This document shows, one piece after another, positions 1-5,101 of a stretch of DNA of 8,296 bases (position 1 is the first letter of the stretch; every line of letters begins with the position of its first letter). The stretch is from Kiritimatiellia bacterium (GTDB taxonomy: Bacteria; Verrucomicrobiota; Kiritimatiellia; RFP12; UBA3636). The DNA lies in NCBI GenBank assembly GCA_017413145.1, contig JAFPUX010000311.1, forward strand, positions 1-8,296. Reading direction: 5' to 3'. Made by a program: the position numbers and the translations under genes. The notes beneath the pieces were generated by a model. That model was not told the origin of the DNA. It saw only the letters and a list, made by a program, of their open reading frames with translations, and did not search any database.

Positions 1-1214
1 CTCGCCGAGCGCGAGGCCGCGCTTGCGGCGCACCCGTCGGCAACCTCGTGATGCCCTTCATGCCGTGGTGCACGACCGTCCCGAAGGAGGGCGGCGCGCC
101 CGGAGAGCGCGAGGCGTTCGCGCTCTCCCGCGGGCTCTTCGCCGAGTTGTACGACCGTCTCCACGCGATCGGCGGCATGGAGCCGGGACCCGAGCACTGG
201 CGGCCGTTCTCAGAGACGCACCTGCGCGTCGCGCTCGACCGCATGTGCGCCGAGGCTGGCGTGAACGTGCTTTTCCACGCCGCGCTCGCGGACGTCGAGA
301 AGGACGGCGGCCGCATCGCCGCCGCGACGTTCGCGTGCAAGGCCACGCGCGTCCGCGCCGCGGCGCCGGTCTTCGTCGACGCCACCGGGGACGCCGACCT
401 CGCCGCGATGGCGGACGTCCCGTTCCGCGTCGGACGCGAAGCGGACGGCCTCTGCCAACCGATGACGCTCTGCTTCCGCATTTCGGGCATGAAGGAGGAC
501 CCCGACTGGGCCCGGCTCGGCGCCGACTGGAAGGCGGTCAACGAGCGCTGGCGCGAGCTGCAGGCCGCCGGGAAAATCTCCAACCCGCGCGAGAACCTCC
601 TCCTGTTCCGTCCGATGGAGGCCGGCACCATCCACTTCAACTCCACGCGCGTGATCAAGCTCGACCCGACCGACCCGTGGGCGCGCTCCCGCGCCGAGGC
701 CGTGGCACGCGAGCAGGTCCTCGAGATCGTCGAGTTCCTGCGGCGCGAGTTCCCCGCGCGCTTCGGCGACATCCGGATCACCGCGTGCGCGCCGGCCGTG
801 GGCGTCCGCGAAAGCCGCATGATCGAGGGGCTCCACGTCCTGACGGCGGACGACCTGCTCGCGCTGACGCGCTTCCCGGACGCGATCGCCGCCGGCAACT
901 ACGACATCGACATCCACAGCCCGGACGGCTCCGGCACGAGCCACCACTACTTCGGGCCGGGCGAGTGGTACACCATCCCCTACCGCTCGCTGCTGCCGCG
1001 CGAGGGCGCGGACAACCTGCTCGTCGCGGGCCGCTGCATTTCCGCCACGCACGAGGCGCAGGCGTCGATCCGCGTCATGCCGATCGTGACGACGCTCGGC
1101 CAGGCGGCCGGCACGGCCGCCGCGCTCGCCTGCAAGGCCGGCGTCCTCCCGCCGGACGTCGACGCGGACGAACTCCGCGCCGCGTTGCGCGCGGACGGCG
1201 CGTTCGTCGGCTAG
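1..1214 (+). CDS. FAD-dependent oxidoreductase (PF12831-type), 5' truncated and apparently frameshifted
   Basis: This is the C-terminal bulk of an FAD-dependent oxidoreductase of the FAD_oxidored group; the N-terminal dinucleotide-binding loop lies left of the window. Diagnostic pieces are V-D-A-T-G-D-A-D-L-A (nt 369-398), G-V-R-E-S-R-M-I-E-G (about nt 801-830), N-L-L-V-A-G-R-C-I-S (about nt 1014-1043) and the closing helix G-Q-A-A-G-T-A-A-A-L-A (about nt 1099-1131), all typical of this group. Nt 1-24 read L-A-E-R-E-A-A-L in frame 1, and G-G-A-P-V-G-N-L-V-M-P-F continues in frame 3 from nt 27. The two halves make the expected E-R-x-x-x-L-G-G motif only if one base is missing near nt 25. A GTG at 48 opens an uninterrupted frame but lies inside the conserved fold and is not the natural start. 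The stop is TAG at 1212-1214. The substrate is unknown; members often sit in sugar-degradation loci. It converges on the CE15 gene. Family call firm, function open. Confidence 0.85.
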   Translation, partial: RRARGRACGAPVGNLVMPFMPWCTTVPKEGGAPGEREAFALSRGLFAELYDRLHAIGGMEPGPEHWRPFSETHLRVALDRMCAEAGVNVLFHAALADVEKDGGRIAAATFACKATRVRAAAPVFVDATGDADLAAMADVPFRVGREADGLCQPMTLCFRISGMKEDPDWARLGADWKAVNERWRELQAAGKISNPRENLLLFRPMEAGTIHFNSTRVIKLDPTDPWARSRAEAVAREQVLEIVEFLRREFPARFGDIRITACAPAVGVRESRMIEGLHVLTADDLLALTRFPDAIAAGNYDIDIHSPDGSGTSHHYFGPGEWYTIPYRSLLPREGADNLLVAGRCISATHEAQASIRVMPIVTTLGQAAGTAAALACKAGVLPPDVDADELRAALRADGAFVG

Positions 1215-1232
1215 CGCGGTTCCGGCTTTTCC

Positions 1233-1255
1233 GCGCCCGCGGGGACCGCGGGCGC
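1233..1255. terminator. GC-rich hairpin between convergent genes, candidate bidirectional terminator
   Basis: A perfect inverted repeat pairs GCGCCCGCGG (1233-1242) with CCGCGGGCGC (1246-1255) around a GGA loop, giving a 10-bp all-G/C stem. It lies 18 nt after the stop of the FAD oxidoreductase and 6 nt past the stop of the minus-strand esterase, where transcripts from both sides should end. No U-tract follows on either strand: the TTTT at 1227-1230 precedes the hairpin on the plus strand and reads as AAAA on the minus strand. It is therefore not a classical intrinsic terminator. It may be a U-less terminator, an RNA 3'-end stabiliser or a transcription-collision block. Confidence 0.5.
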
Positions 1256-1261
1256 CGCCGG

Positions 1262-2614
1262 TCAAACGGGCCGGCGGCCGTCCGCGAAAACGCGCTCCGC
1301 GAAGTCGAGCGTCCAGGCCCAGTCGTAGGCGGAGAGGCCGTGCCGCCCGCCGCGGCGGACGTAGCCGAGGCGCGGGCCGACGCGGGACCCGTCGAAGTCC
1401 GCCGGGAAATCGCCGGGCGGCAGGCCGGGCAGGCCGAGCAGCTCCCATGCGGGCGACGCGGCGCGGCACGCGAGGAACTCGCCGCGCGCGTCGAACCACG
1501 CTTCGTCGAAGCCCTGTACGAGCAGCGCGCGCGGCGCGACGCACGCGAGGAGCCAGTGTTGGTCGAAGGGCAGCGCGGCTTCGTTCCCCGCGTAGCGGCG
1601 GTAGGCCGGGCAGTACCAGTGGGGGAAGGCCTTCGTTTCCGTGAAGACGGTTTCTCCGAAGAAGCGCTTGGCGAGCGGGGTGCCGCCGCCGCCGGTCTGG
1701 TTCGGGACGACGACCGCGAAGCGCTCGTCGCGCGCGCCGGCGAGGAGGGCGGCCTTGCCGAGACGCGAGCTGCCCGTGACGACCGCGCGCGCGGCGTCGA
1801 TTTCTGGCTGCCGCTCCGCGAGGTCGAGGCCGCGCGAGAGCGCCCACGCCCACGCGCCGAGCGCGGTGGTCGCGGATTCGTCCGCCGGGTCGTGCGGCCC
1901 CCACAGGCCGAAGACGCCCGTCCACGCCAGCCCGAGCGGATCGCCGTGTCCGACCTCGACGTCCGGCGAGACCTGCCCGTAGCAGCAGCTCGCCACGGCG
2001 AAGCCGCGCGCGAGGAGCCACTCCGCCGGGAAGGTGCGGCGGTCGCACGTGCGGCGGTCGAAGGCGCGCATCTCCGGACGCAGGGCGAACGTGCCGTCGC
2101 GGCGGGACTCGCCGACGTGGATCCAGGCGTCGTCCGGGAGGACGACTTCCGGGTCGTCGAGCAGCGCGTGGTTGCCGTGGTAGTTGAGGAAGAGCACGAC
2201 CGGGACCTTGCCGGGATTCTCGCAGACGACGCGCCCCCCGCGCACCTGCGGCTCGACGCCGGCGTGGCGGTTCGGTAGCAGCACGAGCCAGTCGAGATGC
2301 GGCCCGGTGCGGTCCGCGCGGAACCAGACGCGGCACTGGCGGCGGATGCCGAGCCCGCCGAAGGTCGGCCCCTCCTCGACGACCTCCCACTCGAACGCCT
2401 CGGGCGACGGCGGCTCGCGGCCGTACATTTCCGCGGCGAGCACGTCGAGCATCTCGCGGCGGCGCGCCGGCCAGTCGGCCGCCGCCACGGGGCGGCCGTC
2501 GGCGAAGCGCAGCAGTTCGGGCACGTCGAAGGGCGGGACCGCCGCTTCGTCGTAGTTGACCGTCGCCGGGGCGTCCGGCGGCGGCAGAGGAGGAATCGGA
2601 CGATCGTGTTCCAT
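1262..2614 (-). CDS. CE15-like glucuronoyl esterase (alpha/beta hydrolase), apparently cytoplasmic
   Basis: A 450-residue alpha/beta hydrolase of carbohydrate esterase family 15, whose members cleave esters between glucuronic acid on xylan and lignin alcohols. The nucleophile motif is G-S-S-R-L-G-K with Ser283, matching the family G-x-S-R-x-G-K. The bacterial-type block F-G-E-T-V (319-323) followed by F-P-H-W-Y (330-334), then L-P-F-D-Q-H-W-L-L-A (348-357), supports the call. The probable catalytic His is His425 in R-R-G-G-R-H-G. Fungal-type enzymes carry Glu 23 residues after the nucleophile; here that site is Gln306 (P-N-Q-T-G). Acidic residues Asp370 and Glu371 in F-D-E-A-W sit where many bacterial members carry the alternative acid. 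The N-terminus (M-E-H-D-R-P, then Pro-rich) shows no signal peptide, which is unusual because CE15 enzymes are normally secreted. ATG 2614 is the only plausible start, yet no Shine-Dalgarno precedes it. The gene lies 44 nt behind the isomerase gene and probably shares its transcript. Family call strong, activity inferred. Confidence 0.88.
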   Translation of the reverse strand: MEHDRPIPPLPPPDAPATVNYDEAAVPPFDVPELLRFADGRPVAAADWPARRREMLDVLAAEMYGREPPSPEAFEWEVVEEGPTFGGLGIRRQCRVWFRADRTGPHLDWLVLLPNRHAGVEPQVRGGRVVCENPGKVPVVLFLNYHGNHALLDDPEVVLPDDAWIHVGESRRDGTFALRPEMRAFDRRTCDRRTFPAEWLLARGFAVASCCYGQVSPDVEVGHGDPLGLAWTGVFGLWGPHDPADESATTALGAWAWALSRGLDLAERQPEIDAARAVVTGSSRLGKAALLAGARDERFAVVVPNQTGGGGTPLAKRFFGETVFTETKAFPHWYCPAYRRYAGNEAALPFDQHWLLACVAPRALLVQGFDEAWFDARGEFLACRAASPAWELLGLPGLPPGDFPADFDGSRVGPRLGYVRRGGRHGLSAYDWAWTLDFAERVFADGRRPV

Positions 2615-2658
2615 GGCCGGAAGAGGAAAGAAAACGGCGGCGTGAGGCCGCGCGCGGT

Positions 2659-3453
2659 TCAGACGATCAACGAACGCATGTAGCGGATGGTCAGGTCGAG
2701 CCCGCGCTCGCCGAGGTCGCCCTTCCACGTGGCGGAGTGCGGCTCGATCGAGAGGTTGCCGGCGTAGCCCGCCTTGTAAAGCATGCCGAGCAGCGCGCGC
2801 CAATTGATTTGGTCGAGGCCCGCCGGCGGGTCGTCGACGTAGTTGCCGTTCACGCGCAGGGCGCCTTTGACGTGGACGTGGCAGAAGCGGTGCGCCCAGA
2901 GCCGCATCTCCTCCATCCAGTCGCGGCCGGCCGAGATCGAATGCGACGCGTCGAACTTGATCCAGAGGTCGGGCAGCTCGCCGTGGACCATCTCCCAGGC
3001 CGGCATGTCGTCGATGAAGCTGTTCCAGTGGCAGTTGTAGGTCGAGATCTTGACGCCGAGCGGCTTGGCGTAGTCGATCAGCGCGGAGAACCAGCCGATG
3101 GCGGCCTCGTAGTTGCGGAACAGCGACATCCCCTCGACGCGGTTGCAGCCGCAGTGGTAGACGGGGCATCCCAGGTCCGCGCACGCGGCGATCGTGGCCT
3201 TCGCCTCGTCGAGCGCCGCGGCGTTGATCTTGCCGGCTTCGTCCAGCGGCCATTCGTCGCCGTTCCAGCGGCCGCACGAGAGGATCGGCAGGCCGTGCTT
3301 TTTGACGAGGGCCTTGATTTCGTCCTTGCGGGCGACCCACTCCCGCGCGTCCTTGGCCCAGTTGAGGCAGACCTCGACGAAATCGAGCCCCTTGCCTTTC
3401 ACGTATTCGAAATCGGCGTCCGTGCAGCCGTTTCGGATCATTCCGAGTTTCAT
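2659..3453 (-). CDS. Sugar phosphate isomerase/epimerase-type TIM barrel (AP_endonuc_2 superfamily)
   Basis: A 264-residue metal-dependent TIM barrel related to xylose-isomerase-like epimerases and inosose dehydratases (PF01261). Visible landmarks are D-F-V-E-V (24-28) at an early strand, F-D-A-S-H-S (167-172) with the usual metal Asp and His, C-H-V-H-V-K-G (191-197) and S-I-E-P-H-S (235-240) with the C-terminal Glu. At the strand where many relatives carry a metal Glu (I-E-N-H type), this protein has S-T-Y-N-C-H-W (137-143), so one ligand may differ. There is no signal peptide, so it should be cytoplasmic. ATG 3453 is chosen because AAAGGA lies 7 nt upstream and the family N-terminus (M-K-L-G-M-I) starts there; the frame stays open to 3666 but that extension is low-complexity and crosses the promoters. 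It is the first gene of a minus-strand pair with CE15. Likely role: isomerisation, epimerisation or elimination on a sugar released by the neighbouring enzymes; the exact substrate cannot be read. Confidence 0.88.
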   Translation of the reverse strand: MKLGMIRNGCTDADFEYVKGKGLDFVEVCLNWAKDAREWVARKDEIKALVKKHGLPILSCGRWNGDEWPLDEAGKINAAALDEAKATIAACADLGCPVYHCGCNRVEGMSLFRNYEAAIGWFSALIDYAKPLGVKISTYNCHWNSFIDDMPAWEMVHGELPDLWIKFDASHSISAGRDWMEEMRLWAHRFCHVHVKGALRVNGNYVDDPPAGLDQINWRALLGMLYKAGYAGNLSIEPHSATWKGDLGERGLDLTIRYMRSLIV

Positions 3454-3460
3454 CGTTGCG

Positions 3461-3466
3461 TCCTTT
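3461..3466 (-). promoter_or_regulatory. Ribosome binding site of the isomerase gene
   Basis: On the minus strand AAAGGA stands 7 nt before ATG 3453. This is the clearest Shine-Dalgarno on that strand and fixes the start at 3453 rather than at upstream in-frame codons. Confidence 0.75.
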
Positions 3467-3479
3467 CGTTCCGGCGGAG

Positions 3480-3490
3480 TCCGCGGACCG
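3480..3490 (-). repeat. 11-nt word CGGTCCGCGGA in the isomerase 5' leader (copy 1)
   Basis: On the minus strand the word CGGTCCGCGGA lies 27-37 nt before the isomerase start, downstream of its predicted promoter. The same word occurs in the sense strand of the divergent GH10 leader at 3609-3619. The core overlaps a perfect 10-bp palindrome, GTCCGCGGAC, at 3479-3488. It is a candidate operator half or shared leader element; no binding protein is identified. Confidence 0.4.
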
Positions 3491-3527
3491 TGGCGCAGAC
3501 GCCGGTCGGGAAACTCCACGGAGGGGC

Positions 3528-3556
3528 ATTCTACCGCATCTCGCCACGCCGCACAA
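3528..3556 (-). promoter_or_regulatory. Sigma-70-like promoter for the isomerase-CE15 operon
   Basis: Read on the minus strand, TTGTGC (3556-3551) and TAGAAT (3533-3528) are separated by 17 bp, close to consensus spacing and sequence and distinctly AT-richer than the surrounding DNA. Transcription would begin near 3521 and leave a leader of about 68 nt before ATG 3453. It is predicted by eye from consensus only. Confidence 0.6.
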
Positions 3557-3560
3557 CCCC

Positions 3561-3590
3561 TTGACCCGTCCGTCCCGGTTCGGATAGACT
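3561..3590 (+). promoter_or_regulatory. Sigma-70-like promoter for the GH10-GH2-GH5 operon
   Basis: TTGACC (3561-3566) and TAGACT (3585-3590) lie 18 bp apart. The -35 is one base off TTGACA. Transcription would begin near 3597, about 62 nt ahead of ATG 3659. Its -35 box is 4 bp from the -35 box of the divergent promoter, so the two polymerases would compete for, or share, the same control DNA. Confidence 0.6.
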
Positions 3591-3608
3591 TCCGACTCCG
3601 ACGGAAAC

Positions 3609-3634
3609 CGGTCCGCGGAAGCGCGAGCGGACCG
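3609..3634 (+). repeat. 8-bp-stem inverted repeat in the GH10 5' leader (11-nt word copy 2)
   Basis: CGGTCCGC (3609-3616) pairs perfectly with GCGGACCG (3627-3634) around a 10-nt loop (3617-3626). The left arm is the start of the word CGGTCCGCGGA that recurs in the divergent leader. The element sits downstream of the predicted start site and ends 24 nt before ATG 3659. It could be a repressor operator in DNA form or a leader hairpin in RNA form. A second dyad, CGGAC-C-GTCCG, overlaps at 3628-3638. Confidence 0.45.
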
Positions 3635-3658
3635 TCCGAAGCCCGGAACCCACCGACC

Positions 3659-5101
3659 ATGGACAACCCGTTTTCCCAAGCCTACCGCGACCGCTGGAAC
3701 GCCGACGAACAGGCGCGCATCGACGAAGACATCGAAAAGTACCGCAAGGCCGACGCAACCGTCGCGCTCGGCGCCCCCGCCAGCGCCGAAGTGGCGGTCG
3801 AGCAGGTTTCGCACGCCTTCCGATTCGGCGCGCACACGTTCAATTTCGACCAGCTCGGCTCGCACGAACGCAACGAGCGCTACAAGGCGCTCTGGAGCGG
3901 CGCCTTCGCCGACGGCGCGCTCTTCAATTCCGGCACGGTCGCGTTCTACTGGCGCCCGTTCGAGCCCGTCGAGGGCAAGATGCGTTTCGATCCCGCGCCG
4001 GAGGACGCCGAAGACTGGTGGAACGCCTGCCCCGACCCGAAGTCGCAGCGCTTCTGGCGCCGTCCGCCGAGCGAACCCGTCGTGCGCTTCCTGGAGGAGA
4101 AGGGCGCCTGGCGCCACGGGCACCCGCTCGTCTGGTCCAACCACACGTGGCACTACCCGGACTGGCTCCTGGCCAAGCTGCCGAAGGAGATCCTCGCCGA
4201 GATGCTCACGGACGACCGCGGCGGCTCCTCGATCCTCGCGCAGCCGATGGAGACGGTCCTGAAGCGCCTCCCCGCGGACTTCCCCGCGCAGGTCGAGGGC
4301 GCGCACCGGCGCCGCATCGAGGCCATCGCCGCGCGCTACGCCGACCGCATGGACAGCTGGGACGTCTGCAACGAGAGCGCCACGGACCGGGAGGCGGGAC
4401 GCCTCGTCCCCGGCGCGCCGCTCGCGCGCAGCTACGGCTACGCCTGGATGCCCGGCGACTACTGCCGCTGGGCCTTCCGCGAGGCGATGCGCCTCCTGCC
4501 GGAGAAAGCCGTCCTCTCGATCAACGACTACAAGCTCGACGCCGTCTACGCGGAACAGACGCGCGAGATGCTCGGCCTCGGCGACAAAATCGACCTGCAG
4601 GGCATGCAGATGCACCTCTTCGACCCGAAGCGGTGCGAGGAGATCGCGCAGGGTTCCGAGCTCCGCTCGCCGACGCAGGTCCGCTCCCAGATCGGCGCCG
4701 CGCACGCGCGCCCGGGCCTGCCGATCCACCTCTCCGAGATCACGATCTCCTCGCCCGGCGGCGACGAACGCGGCGAGACCATCCAGGCCGGGATCGCGCG
4801 CAACCTCTACCGCCTCTGGTTCTCGCTTCCGGACATGGCCGCCATCACGTGGTGGAACGTCGTCGACGACTGCGGCGCGCCCGGCGAGCCGTCCGTCTCC
4901 GGCCTCTTCCGCCGCGACATGACGCCGAAGAAGTCCTTCTTCGCGCTCGACCGCCTGATCAACGACGAGTGGCGCACGCGCCTCGTCGCGAAGGCCGGCG
5001 CCGACGGTTCCGTCGCCTTCCGCGGCTTCCGCGGCTCCTACCGACTCTCCTGGCGCGACGGAACCGGCGCCGCCCGAACCGCCACGGCCGAAATCCGATG
5101 A
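3659..5101 (+). CDS. GH10-like glycoside hydrolase (endo-xylanase-related), no signal peptide
   Basis: A 480-residue protein with a GH10-type catalytic barrel, the family of endo-beta-1,4-xylanases (retaining). A leader domain of about 50 residues ends in the F-R-F-G-A-H motif (54-59). Barrel landmarks are G-H-P-L-V-W (154-159), W-D-V-C-N-E-S (234-240) with acid/base Glu239, Q-M-H-L (317-320), H-L-S-E-I (357-361) with nucleophile Glu360, and I-T-W-W-N-V-V-D (396-403). About 40 C-terminal residues form a small beta-rich tail. The T-x-E-N-x-M-K-W signature that binds xylose at subsite -2 in ordinary xylanases is replaced by G-T-V-A-F-Y-W-R-P (92-100), so specificity is uncertain. No signal peptide is visible; the protein starts M-D-N-P-F-S. 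ATG 3659 has only a weak GGAA 10 nt upstream. The stop overlaps the GH2 start (ATGA), implying translational coupling. Catalytic competence is likely; xylan as substrate is only a possibility. Confidence 0.85.
   Translation: MDNPFSQAYRDRWNADEQARIDEDIEKYRKADATVALGAPASAEVAVEQVSHAFRFGAHTFNFDQLGSHERNERYKALWSGAFADGALFNSGTVAFYWRPFEPVEGKMRFDPAPEDAEDWWNACPDPKSQRFWRRPPSEPVVRFLEEKGAWRHGHPLVWSNHTWHYPDWLLAKLPKEILAEMLTDDRGGSSILAQPMETVLKRLPADFPAQVEGAHRRRIEAIAARYADRMDSWDVCNESATDREAGRLVPGAPLARSYGYAWMPGDYCRWAFREAMRLLPEKAVLSINDYKLDAVYAEQTREMLGLGDKIDLQGMQMHLFDPKRCEEIAQGSELRSPTQVRSQIGAAHARPGLPIHLSEITISSPGGDERGETIQAGIARNLYRLWFSLPDMAAITWWNVVDDCGAPGEPSVSGLFRRDMTPKKSFFALDRLINDEWRTRLVAKAGADGSVAFRGFRGSYRLSWRDGTGAARTATAEIR

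Noticed and set aside
48..50. GTG as the true start of the FAD oxidoreductase
   Set aside because: It lies just after the conserved L-G-G of the FAD-binding fold and would remove the cofactor site. It has no convincing ribosome site.
23..2278. Long plus-strand frame of 751 residues
   Set aside because: It lies out of frame with the FAD oxidoreductase, then antisense to CE15, and is Arg/Ala-rich low complexity with no motif. It is a by-product of GC-rich codon use.
210..2390. Minus-strand frame of 726 residues
   Set aside because: It is a shadow of the CE15 and FAD oxidoreductase genes with no family motif.
3454..3658. Small gene, tRNA or riboswitch in the divergent gap
   Set aside because: No tRNA-like cloverleaf, no known riboswitch core and no short frame with a ribosome site was seen. 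The region is explained by two promoters and two leaders.
1262..4729. A single 1155-residue minus-strand open frame
   Set aside because: Only its last 450 residues are the CE15 gene. The upstream part runs antisense through GH10, across two promoters and out of frame through the isomerase, with Arg/Ala/Asp-rich shadow composition.
4018..5097. N-terminal extension of the GH2 frame by 360 residues
   Set aside because: The extension is a second frame of GH10 and is Arg/Pro-rich. The GH2 family start (S-L-N-G-S-W) follows ATG 5098.
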